From positions 12,462,001 to 12,526,000 of the forward strand of contig NC_003279.8 in NCBI RefSeq assembly GCF_000002985.6: a DNA stretch of 64,000 nucleotides, given 5' to 3'. Source of the stretch: Caenorhabditis elegans. Its lineage: Eukaryota; Nematoda; Chromadorea; Rhabditida; Rhabditidae. This document shows, in pieces, positions 54,501 through 64,000 of this stretch (its first letter is position 1; each line of letters begins with the position of its first letter). The position numbers and the translations under genes were made by a program. Below the pieces are notes generated by a model, which was not told the origin of the DNA, did not search any database, and worked only from the letters and a program-made list of their open reading frames with translations.

Positions 54501-56456
54501 CAATCTTTCGTGCTTCCAGCTTCCCGGACGATCTTCTCCGTCACGGATCCCCCAGCATCACCAAAAACATTGAAGCTCTCTCCGCCTGTGGTATCTCGAC
54601 TCCCCGCACAATTGGCTCGGCAATCAAGAAATGCCCACCGTTGCTCTTCGCCCGGGACCCCCAGGAAATGCAACGACTGGCTCACGAGATTGGTGGATTT
54701 TTCTCCAGAAAGCAGGTGAGTGCACAACTTTTAATCTAAAGATTATAGTTAATGGCTTCTTAATCTTCCGCTTATAGCCCTAATCCCCACTTTCTCCCCG
54801 AAAAATCTCAAAAATCATTAGCTTTTGCATATTTTCATTGCAAAATTCGAATTCCTGCGCTATTTTTACCCCTATAAGCGTTTTTCTCCAGCTTCAACTC
54901 GTTGTTTTGAATTTCTGTGCATTTTTGCGTGAGCCTCGCGGTGTTTGCGTACTTTTGGCGCTACCGTAACCCGACATTTTGAAAATCAACACCAGGAGCT
55001 TAGCGAATATTTATTTAGAGGTAGAATTGGCTGAAAAATCCGAATTTCTCAGTTAAAATTTGCGAAAATCAATAATTTTCCAAATTTTCAAAAAAAAAAA
55101 AAAATTTTTTTACAGGCCGGTCATCTCATCTCCCGTTGCCCGCAGATTTTGCTAAAGCCAATTGAAGAAATTGAGGAGAAGTATGAGTACATGTTTTATC
55201 AGGTAAGACTCCGCCCACTTTTTGAGTCTCGGCGAGAAAATTTTGGGTCTCACCACGAAAAGTGCATTTTAAAGACACAGTAGGGCATGATTATACTTAA
55301 ATGAAAGGTCTCAACGCGATGATTTCAAAATTTTAGGTCTTGAAATTTCTAGGCCACCAGCTGAAAAGTTAGGCCACGTAAACCATTTTGGCTTAAAATC
55401 GTCGGTTTCCAACCATTTTTCGCTATTTTCAGATGGGCGTTGAAGCTGATGACGTGGCAGAATGCATCGGTTGGATCGATATTCTCACGTTTGACGAAAT
55501 CGTTGATCGCCACAAATTCCTGCTGGCGACCGGAAAATTCGCGACCCCCGACGCGAAACGGCCCCAAATTCGCATCGAAAATCCGAAATTACAGAGCATT
55601 TTGGATAGTAAGGAGGAGGATTTTGCTGTTAAAGTGAGGAGATGAGAATTTGGAAAATTTGCTGAAAATTTGAGAATTTTTTGTGAAAAATTGGGGAAAA
55701 TCAACGAGAAATAGGGTTTTTTGGGAGAAAAATCGATAATATATCGATTTTTTCCACAAATTTATTTTAGTTTTTTATCGATTTTTGTGTTAATTTTACT
55801 TAAAAATTCCGAGCGGAAAATAAAAAATTCCCCGAAAATGCCAATTTTTTCAGAAATTCAACATTTTCAGGTCGCCCGGGTCACAATGGAGGAATGGATC
55901 GTTTTTAAGGCATTGCGTGTCAAGGAAACTATTAATGAGAAAAAAGTAACATTTTTTAGTGTGAAAATAGGAAAAAAAATCAATAATTTTAAATTTTTCT
56001 TAAATCTGAAAAAAAAAAATTTTTTGGAAATTTTTTTTTCAAAATTTTCAAATTCCCTTTATAATTTGCGAAAAATTCACAATTTCATATTAGGCTCCCC
56101 GAGCTCTTCAAAATGACACCAAAAACGCCTATTTTAGGTCTCGCCGCGAAAGTTTTGGGTCTCGCCACGAAATGTGTCCTTTAAAGGAACAGTAGGACAT
56201 GATTATACTTGAATTGAAGGTCTCGCCGCGATAAATTTGAAAAATTATGTTGCGAATTTTATAGGCCACCATGTAAAAAATTAGGCCAAGGAAAAAAATT
56301 TTTTTTAGGAAAGTTCAGAAATTTTAAATTTTTTGCAATTTCCAGGAACGAAAATTCGAACGAATCAAGCCGTCAAAACGAAAAGCCTACGAAAGACGGC
56401 ACAAGGAGCGTCAGGAGCTCGCCGAGCACGTTTTTGACGTCTCCCATGGAAATTAG
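51519..56456 (+). CDS. mTERF-family mitochondrial protein
   Basis: Mitochondrial transcription/ribosome-assembly factor of the mTERF family (left-handed superhelix of paired helices). Exons are 51519-51653, 51830-51917, 52362-52450, 52588-52652, 54520-54715, 55116-55202, 55433-55633, 55871-55945 and 56346-56456, giving 348 aa. The ATG at 51519 is chosen because it opens MRRLLPIFRRNLRISAFSRQ, an arginine-rich presequence; an upstream ATG at 51500 is in another frame that ends early. mTERF repeats are recognisable by the spaced Pro and hydrophobic residues: FPDDLLRHGSPSITKNIEAL, then GISTPRTIGSAIKKCPPLLF, then HLISRCPQILLKPIEEIEEK and MGVEADDVAECIGWIDILTF. The tail is strongly basic (ERIKPSKRKAYERRHKERQE). 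Introns carry several repeat families, including a duplicated 340-bp unit in intron 4. I recall this locus as K11D2.5. Confidence 0.88.
52800..52910 (+). repeat. GATTATACTTAAATGAAAGG repeat, mTERF intron 4
   Basis: GTCTCGCCGCGAAA then GGGCATGATTATACTTAAAT and GAAAGGTCTCGACGCGAAA. One member of a dispersed family; others lie near 3516-3590, 11930-12000, 55235-55325, 56130-56235, 57000-57095 and 60450-60535. Confidence 0.75.
53545..53735. repeat. MITE-like palindrome, AATGCGGGA family
   Basis: Arms contain GGTGCCAGAAGTTCCCAT, TTTGATCTAC and AAAAAATGCGGGA, mirrored by GTAGATCAAACCGTAATGGG and CCTGACACCA. Third copy of the family seen at 38110 and 41585. It lies in mTERF intron 4. Confidence 0.85.
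53775..54445 (+). repeat. Tandem duplication of about 340 bp in mTERF intron 4
   Basis: Two diverged copies, each opening TATATCTCAAAAACTAGAGC (about 53808 and 54141) with TGCTATCGAAAAGTT next. Later shared marks are CTAACTTCTAATGCTGATGA and GGCACTCGC. Each copy also holds smaller inverted segments (CAACTTGTTAGTTGA-like). Confidence 0.8.
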
Positions 56457-57190
56457 CACCCGGTTTTCACGGATTTCCCTTCGTTTTTTGTTAATTTTTA
56501 TTGATTTTTCGATAGATTCCGGTAGTTTTTATACCTAGCAAAATTGATTTTTCAAGTTTTTCGGAGATTTTTGACTCTAGACGGTTGATTTTTCGAAAAA
56601 TTCCCGAAAAATCGATAATTCATTTTTTTCCTTGTTATTTATTGATTTTTCCATTGATTTTTAAGTTTTCTTGTTGAAAAATTTTTTAATTTTTACAAAA
56701 TTTTATCGATTTTCTCAATTTCCGACAGGTTTCCCACCCTGAATATTTTTTGAGAATTTTTCTTTATTTTTTTTCAGTATTTTCAGCTTTTTGAGGTATC
56801 AAAAGCCCAGGGAGATACTCGAAAAATGCACCGATAGCCGACGGACAACTTTCGAGAAATTATTGATTTTTAGGGTGAGTTATTGATTTTTTCGATTTTT
56901 AAGAATATTTTTTCGCGGAAATTCAAAATTTGTATCATTTTCGTACTCAGCTCGCCGAGACCTTTCGAATAACACCCATCAGGCCTAGGCTCCACCCCCT
57001 TTGGGTCTCGTCACGAAATTCCGGGTCTCGCCACGAAAATTTCAGTTCAAAGACGCATAGGACATTATTATACTCAAATGAAAGGTCTCGGCGCGAGGAA
57101 TTCAAAAAAATTGAGTTTGAAATATTCTAGGCCATCATGTAAAATTATAGGCCACGAATTTGTAAATTTAATTTTAAAAAATATTTTACA
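56457..57190. other. Intergenic region, two dispersed repeats
   Basis: A/T-rich. It contains one GATTATAC-type repeat (57000-57095) followed by a GGCCA inverted motif, and no gene that I can see. Confidence 0.5.
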
Positions 57191-57193
57191 GAA

Positions 57194-60100
57194 ATGTTCA
57201 CCAACCCTGCGGACGATCCGAGAAGCGGCGTACATTCGCAAAACTTTCACGATTTTTCGATTCCCTGGTTCGAAGAGCTGATGATGCACCAGCAACAGGT
57301 AAACTGATGGCCTAACTATACACTCGGCTGCCTAGGATTCCAAGAATCATGCCCTAAGCACCTTTAAATTTGAAGCATATCGTGACGGGACCCGAAATTC
57401 GGTTCACTGTGAAGGTGTTATCATTAGAGCGCGCTTGCAACCACCGGGATTTCTCACCCGAGGGTCCCTTCAACAACAAAAAAATCTCCAGCTTTCCTCC
57501 ACCAAAAAAAGAAGGAAACGAAGAAAAATAAGAAACATTGTGTGCGAAAAAAAACGACGGAACGACGAGTTCCCTTTTTCCCCGTTTTTTTTCTCATGTT
57601 CCATTCGGTTTTGCAAAAAAGGCAAAAAAAAGCGGAAAATTCTAACCTTCTTTGTGCTCTTTTTGTGCTCTTTTTTCGGTGCTAGGACCGCCCGTGCAAG
57701 TGAGTTTTGCACTACAAAATGATTGTGACATGTCGATGCACCATGACTGAGCTCGCCGAGAGCTCTATACTTTGGAAAGATCCGTAGATTCTACTGAGCC
57801 GAGTTTTGGGAAATTCGGATGTTCGAAGATCGTTCCAGCTTTCTGAGTGAGCTGGGAACTTCTGGCAGTCTGAAACCCCTACGGAGCTCGTGGAGCTGCA
57901 GAATCAAGAAATTTGACAACGAATTTCAATAGAACTTGTGAGGCTGATCACTGAGCCTTCTGCTCGGCCCTCGGGCTTTCAGTAGTCTTTTAAGGATCAG
58001 GAGCACCCGGAGTCACTCAGAAGCTCGTGAGCAGTTTCTGAGATGTTCAAAGATCTCCAAGAGCCGCAGAACCACAATATTCGAAAAATTTAATTTTCGT
58101 AGCGCCTGGATTGTCAGGGACTGCTGAGCTGAGATGCTTTTGAACTTCTAGAAGTCTTCTGAGACTTGTGCTCCAACCAGGAGCCTACTGTCCTGTAAGA
58201 ATCCACGGAGCACCTGGAATTTGGATGGATACCGCTCTTGAGCTCACTCGGAGGGTTAAGGACTCCTAGACACCTTGACAAGTTTCTAAGATGCTCCACG
58301 AGCTCCATGAGTTGCAGAATCCTTAGCGCCTATTACGAAGAATTGTATGCTTCCAAAAGCCTAAAAAGCTTAGATCCTTGATGCCTCGGCGCAGATTTCG
58401 TCACCGGTCGATTGCCATGTCCCGCCGCTTTTTTTTTGTTCATGAAACATTTGAATGTCATCGTCAGGACGCCGTCCCCCCCTTCTATCCATGTTTTGCT
58501 CTCATTTCGTGCTTTCACACACACACATGCACAGCTACTTCTTCCACTTCCTTTCCTCCCGTCTTTCGAAGAAAAAAAATGGAGAGTGAGCAGAGAGAAA
58601 AAGAGAGTTGCAAAGAGCCCTTGGCGCCTGGCGCCACAGAGCTCTCCAGAGGGCACACACAGAGAGAGAGACCTCCGAGAGATTTTTGTGTGTGTGTGAG
58701 CATGAATGTACGCTGCTCCTTATGAAGAACACTGCGACACATTCATTTATGACGTGCGATGAGCTCTTGGCTCCTCCACCTACAGTAACCCGAGGTTTTT
58801 AGGCCTCCTAGGTAGACTCGAGCCTAGTTTTCTCTCCTCGGCAGCCGGAGTGAGTTACCTGCTTGGGTGGTCTCAGACGACCAGATGCCATTTTTCTGCC
58901 CTCAGGCTCCAACTTCGAGCTTCAACTTTTGATGAAAGTCATTATTTCCGTTTTTGCTCAGCTCTCTCTCCTATATTATTAACCAGACTTAAACTTTTTT
59001 GTCCGAACACCTGCTGATAATTCGTTGAAAATTCCATTTTTCGAAAGGTCGAGTGTTCACAATCAGTAGAGCTCTGTAATTAGGCGCCCACGTTTGGCTT
59101 TGGCATTACTAGGAGTACTGTAGCCCCCCCGCACTTTGCTTCAACTTTAGAATGGTCATCGATACACCATGCTAATAAAGGGTTTATAGATACAGTAACC
59201 CTACAGTAGCAAAACATTATTCGATGCACCATTTAGGCCAAGGGTACTGCAACTGCAGTATCATTACTGTGAACCTACCGTATCCCTGGAATAGTAAGGC
59301 TTTACTGACCATCGATGCACCATGATGGTTACTTTGCGAAACCGTAATAATCGTGTAGATAGAGCATTCTTACAGTAACTCTACCGTGGTCAAGTTTTAA
59401 CTGTCATCGATGCACCTAATAGTTTCACTGTTATGCTACAGTAACCCTCCAGCGACGGGAAACTGGAATACTGTATCTACCGTACCATACGTTACTGTTA
59501 ATTTTCTTAACTCTGCCGTAGATTTGCCACTGCTGTAATGCATGGCCAAGGGTACTGTAGGTATCGTATCCTACAATAGCACAGTTTTAATAGCCATGAA
59601 TGCACCATGATGGTACATCATACTGTAACTGCAATATTGCTGCTGTAAGCCTACCGTAACCTAACCAGCCAGAATTCGAAAAGGCAATGTGCACTACAGT
59701 AACCTTACAGTAATCCTTCGGTAACCCGGCTAGAGTAATCATCGATGCACCATGATGACAAAAAACTGTGTTGCTACCATTTAACTATGTTACAGTAATC
59801 GTACAGTAACCCTATTATAGAAAAGTCAAAAAGAACATCGATGTCCAATAGTTGTCAAGGATACTGTAAGCCTACCGAAACCTCTCCAAACTGAAATTCG
59901 TAACGGTAGAGATTACTGTAGTCACAGTTGTCTCACATCGATGCGCCATGATGACAATAGGCAATTTTGCTACAGTAGCCCTACCATTGTGCCCAGGTTA
60001 CTGTAGCTGCAGTAATCCTACAGTAACCCTACCGCGCACCATGATGGGCTACTGTAGCTATGAAGAATATGCAAAATATGAGAAAAAGCTTTTTCTCACT

Positions 60101-63100
60101 TTTTTCCCCGGTGGCGGCGGCCTGTCGGTTTTTATGTGTACGTGTGTACGTGTGGAGGACATTTGACTTTATTTCTTTGTTCTCCATAGCGTCCCCCGCC
60201 GCCGAAGTAGAAAAAAAATCGAATTTCCAGTCGTTTTTTGCCTGAGTGATAAGAGAGAAGCTCCCTTATCAGGTGTTTTTAGTGATAAGCGACGGGAAAA
60301 TTTTGGTTTTTTACAATTTTTTTCCTGGCCACTAATTTTTTTTGTTCCAGTTTTCGACCCCAACGCGTCATAATTTTTTTTGTCAAAAAAAATTGGCAAT
60401 TTTTCTGCAATTGGTGGCCTAGAACTTGAAATTTCATGATTGTCTTGGCCCCGGCGGGTCCCGCCACGAAAATCGCACATTAAAGCCGCAGTAGATCATG
60501 ATTATACTTGTATGAAAGGTCTCAACGGGAGAAATTCAATAATCAAAGTACCCAAATTCCTAGGCCACCGAGTGAAAAGCTAGGCCACCTGGGCTATGAC
60601 GTCACAGAAAAAATTGGCGAAACTTTGTCGGGCGAATAAAGGAAAAACTCGTTTTTTAGTAAAGATTTTCAAAATTTTGCACTAATTACAGGTGTTAAGC
60701 CCTTTAAATTACGGGGGAAAAATAAAAAAATTTGGGAAAAAATTGAAAATTCGGGCGGAGATACGACACTTTTTGCTATAAAAATGCAAATTTTTCGATA
60801 AAGGAGTATGGCCTAACTTTCACTACGTTGGCCTAGAAATCCAGAAATTCGAATTTCTGAATTTCTCGTGGCAAGACCATAATTTGTGTGGCCTATGCGT
60901 CTTTAAACCTCCAGAGACCCAACACTTTCGCTGTGGGACCCAAAATGGGTGTTTTCGCGTTATTATGAAGGTCCTGTGCGCTTAATTCGAATTTGAAAGT
61001 TTTGTTTTATGAAAAATCCAAATTTTTTTATTTGATTTTTTTCCTTCCGTGAAAGTTTTCAAGCAATTTTTTTCAGTTCGAAATTTTTTCGAAATTTCGA
61101 AATTTTTACGTGAAAAATTCAAAGAAAATTCGAAATTTTTTCACGGACGGGGACGTGTTCTAATATTTGCCACACGTAAACGGGGATAAAACTTGGAATT
61201 TCTTGAGAAAATGAACGATTTTCGAGCCGAAACTCCGTTAGTTCTCGTTTTTCTCCCCGTTTGCTGTGAAATGAGTTATGTACGTTTTAATTATTTTTTT
61301 CGAATTTCGCGCCGATTTTTACTCGAAAATCCGGCGAAAATCCATGAATTTTCCTGAAAAATCAATAATTTCTGGTTTCATCGATTTTTTCCAATTTTCA
61401 GCACCACTTGACGGCGGCACGTGCTCCAATGATTCCATCATCGACACCGACTCCCCCACGATCCTCGGCCGCTGATGGCGTCACCGCCGCCTCCTCCACC
61501 GCAGCCGCCGCCGCCGGTATGACGTCATCAATCGATAATCATCGAACTGTTCGTGAAGCACTACTTGCCAGAGAAGGACACCAACAACAGCAAATGATGG
61601 TGAAACGGGAAATGACCGAGTCGCCGAGATTCTCACCGCCAATGGGATTTGATGGTAGGGTTTCTTAGAAAAAGTACGCAATTTGTCGTCAAATCTAGTG
61701 CATTAAGCTATTTTCTAGTGTAACGCAGAATTTTTGTCGTAAAATTAATTGCATTACCCGCAAAAATGCACAATTTTGAACCAAAAATTTAAAACTCTGT
61801 GCATTTTGTCGTCAAATTGGGTGTTTTTTCGCAAACAACGGAATCTACGCAAAATTACGCTTAATTTCAAAATTTCACATGAAAAATCTAGTTTTCTCAA
61901 GGTAAAATTGAGATTTTTCCAGGCAAAATTCAACTTTTTCGAAAAATTCAAATTTCTGTGCATTTTGTCGTAAAGTCGGGTGCTCTGTTCCGCCGCAAGC
62001 ACTAGAATTCTCGCAAATATGCTAAACTACAAATTTCTTAGGGAATTCCTGAAAATTTTTGTAAAAAATAAAAAATCTAAAATTTGCAAAAAAAAACAAT
62101 TTTTTCAGAATTTTCGAAAATTTTTTAGGATTTAAAAAATAATTTCAAAAATTTCAAAATTTTTTCTCAGCCCAAATTATGTCGCCTATATATTCTAACT
62201 TGCTAGTTTTTAAATCTGAAAAAAAAAAGTTTTCCACTCGAGACCTCCCGGCTCCGCCTCCCTGCTCCTCTCCTTCTCCTCCGGTGGTGACCTCCCCAGA
62301 AGGGAAGGCACAACAACGCAAAAAGTTGAGACTAGCAGTAATCCAAGGAAAAAATGGAGAAAGAGAAGGAGAGGAAGACGGGGCAAAAAATGCGAAAACG
62401 ATGGAGAAAATCGAGTAAGAGAGACACAGAAAGACAGAGAGACGGAGAGAAAAGTGTATGTGTGTGGTCTCTCTTTCTCTCTCTCTCTCTCGGCGCCACT
62501 GGCCGGCCGCTGGCCTCAGCCTCCAGGGGGGTCGTGTTCCCCCTCCACTCTCACTCTCTTTTTCTCTGCTTCTCTAACCCTCTCTCCCTCTCTCACTCTC
62601 TCTCTACTTCTGCCTTACAAGCCCCCCATGGCGCATCGCGCGCGGCGGCCGCCCCGCAGCAGTTTTTTTCGGCCTCCGCCACATCGTTTTTTTTTCGCTG
62701 CTGCTGCTGCTGCACTGCGCAGACGTTTTTTTGTCGGTTTTTGGCACTTTTTGGTGATAACGTGGGCATTCGCGCTCTGTTGATAACAGTTGTTTTTCGA
62801 AAATTTTGAAAAATACCAAAAAAAAATCGGCGGGAAAGTCACTATTTTGAAATTCTAAAGCAAATCATCATTGGAGCGCGTTTGCATCCATAAAAATTGT
62901 TCAAATTTGCAATGCAAATGCGCTCCAATGTTAAATTTTAAAAGAAAAAAAGTCGATAAGAATTGTCCCCAAAATTTTGAAATTCTAGAAAAATTGCTTA
63001 AAAATTTTTGTTGCCTCTTCCAGACCACATTCTCATTAGAGCGCGTTTGCAGCAAATTTTCACTTTGAATTTTGGCGCGAAATTTGAAATATGCTCGAAA

Positions 63101-63616
63101 ACCGTAGAAACGCGCTCTAGCAAAATAGGCGTAAAAGTCAAAAATTTTGAAATTTCTCGCCAAATTATCACTGGAGCACATTCACATTGAGTAAACGCGC
63201 TCCAATGATTTTTTTTTTGAAAAATTCTGATTTTCCGTTAGAGCACATTTGCAGCACGATTTCGGCCAAGTTTTGGCAAGATTGATTTGTAGGAATTTTT
63301 GAGAAAAATCGTTGAAAATTCCTCGAAAAATCGATAATCTATTGCTCCCACATTGATCAATTTGTTTCCATTCTTTCACCAAAAAAAATTTCATTTCGAA
63401 ATTAATTTCCCGCAACTTTTTTGTTTGAAAAAACTGTTTTTTCAGCACCAACAACGGCAGCAGTGACATCAGTGGAAGGTCTCTCGGCGTTGTCCGTCGT
63501 CGGCACAATGATGATGAAACAGGAGCACGGCGGCGGAGCATCAAATGCTCCACAACCAACACCCACGCATTTTACCGATTTCGACTATATGAATATGATG
63601 CAACCGATTCATTTGG
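57194..63616 (+). CDS. Probable transcriptional regulator, 3' partial
   Basis: First three exons of a gene that continues beyond the window: 57194-57298, 61402-61654 and 63446-63616 (about 176 residues so far). A TTTTACAG acceptor 3 bp before the ATG suggests SL1 trans-splicing. The protein starts MFTNPADDPRSGVHSQNFHD, then turns into a disordered Q-, A-, S/T- and P-rich region typical of activation domains. VKRE and MKQE fit the SUMO-attachment pattern PsiKxE. No DNA-binding domain is reached. The first intron is 4.1 kb, unusually long here, with CT/GA-rich blocks that may be alternative promoters. From the chromosomal setting I considered the SP1-family gene sptf-3, but nothing visible proves it. 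Confidence 0.75.
59100..60065. repeat. Intronic array of ACAGTAACCCTAC and ATCGATGCACCATGATG motifs
   Basis: About ten copies of CATCGATGCACCATGATG (some degraded) alternate with runs of ACAGTAACCCTACAGTA-like sequence, at irregular spacing of about 60-100 bp. It fills almost 1 kb of the first intron of the partial 3' gene. Confidence 0.75.
62230..62720. promoter_or_regulatory. GA/CT-rich and GC-rich block, possible internal promoter
   Basis: A GA-rich stretch (62340-62450) is followed by a CT-rich stretch (62465-62610) and GCGCGCGGCGGCCGCC (62637-62652), then CTG triplets. It is compositionally unlike the AT-rich introns around it. A similar CT/GA block lies at 58500-58700. Worm promoters are often marked by such polypurine/polypyrimidine runs. 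Confidence 0.35.
62865..63260. repeat. GAGCGCGTTTGCA palindrome cluster, intron 2 of last gene
   Basis: Inverted pairs near 62868-62935 and half-copies near 63036-63052, 63108-63120, 63170-63208 and 63236-63255. Same family as the palindromes in the pars-2, sphingomyelinase and unc-101 introns. Confidence 0.75.
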
Positions 63617-64000
63617 GTAGGGAAATCAGTTTTAAACAAAAAAATTGGTGAATTTTCAAGTTTATCGATGAATCAAAATTTCAGATTTTTGTGAAAAATT
63701 ATCTGAAAATCTGCATTTTTAGTGCATTTTCGCACGAATTTGGGTGATCCCAGTCGATGCACCATTTTGAAAATTTCGATTTTCTGAAAATCTCAACTTT
63801 AAAACGACAAAAACCGATTTTGGTCTAAATTCCGCTAAAATCTCGCAATTTTAGTGCATTTTTTTGCATAAATTCTAATCGACGCATCATATTTTACGAC
63901 AAAATGCACAGAAATTGCGATTTCGGTGCATTTTTGCGTAAAGTCTGATGTTTTTTTGTTGCGATACACCATGACGAAATTACAAAAAAAATGCACACAA

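Noticed and set aside
62354..62809. A 151-aa Ser/Leu-rich frame
   Set aside because: It spans CT-dinucleotide and CTG runs and has no splice context or conserved motif.
1..64000. CRISPR array or bacterial operon
   Set aside because: The repeats are worm minisatellites and transposons, and introns and trans-splice acceptors mark the DNA as nematode.

Overview
The window looks like Caenorhabditis elegans nuclear DNA, most likely the right half of chromosome I. It is AT-rich with compact genes and short introns that end in TTTTCAG. It carries a near-canonical Tc1 element. Spliced models rebuilt here match known worm proteins: SYGL-1 (206 aa), mitochondrial prolyl-tRNA synthetase PARS-2 (454 aa), a neutral sphingomyelinase, acid ceramidase ASAH-1 (393 aa) and the AP-1 mu subunit UNC-101 (422 aa). 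Exon joins were checked by reading-frame arithmetic. Gene names come from recognition, not from a search.

Left part (1-21 kb), fast-evolving and repeat-rich. Two core-2/I-branching glycosyltransferase (GT14) genes converge at 403-3816 (+) and 8887-11319 (-). A 4,565-bp foldback transposon with a perfect 9-bp target duplication lies between them (3876-8440). An 850-bp segment carrying both genes' 3' ends was duplicated to 11930-12779, and that copy is the empty insertion site. A small membrane-protein gene (13052-13925, -) and a secreted two-CTLD plus CUB lectin gene (14685-16588, -) follow. Next comes a 1-kb low-complexity inverted block, a foldback element, a 50-bp minisatellite and a Tc1 copy broken by a 34-bp deletion.

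Middle part (21.7-37.4 kb), conserved genes. sygl-1 (22217-24157, +) has four LAG-1/CSL motifs just upstream of a TATA-like box. pars-2 (25041-28795, +) is followed 185 bp later by a neutral sphingomyelinase gene (28980-32360, +) and a four-pass membrane-protein gene (32833-35194, +); tight spacing suggests an operon for at least the first two. An F-box-like gene lies at 35612-37388 (-). Inverted pairs of tRNA-like repeats with Pol III-type boxes sit inside the introns.

Right part (37.4-64 kb). A 4.6-kb stretch with no gene I can define is followed by an RCC1-repeat gene (41990-42915, +). asah-1 (43125-45511, +) follows with textbook SL2-operon spacing. Then come unc-101 (46555-50901, +), a mitochondrial mTERF-family gene (51519-56456, +) and the first three exons of a probable transcriptional regulator with a 4.1-kb first intron, running off the window end (57194-63616, +).

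Themes: germline stem-cell control (sygl-1), sphingolipid turnover (neutral sphingomyelinase and acid ceramidase about 11 kb apart), mitochondrial gene expression (pars-2, mTERF) and clathrin-adaptor traffic (unc-101). The introns hold several dispersed short repeat families with no obvious coding role.
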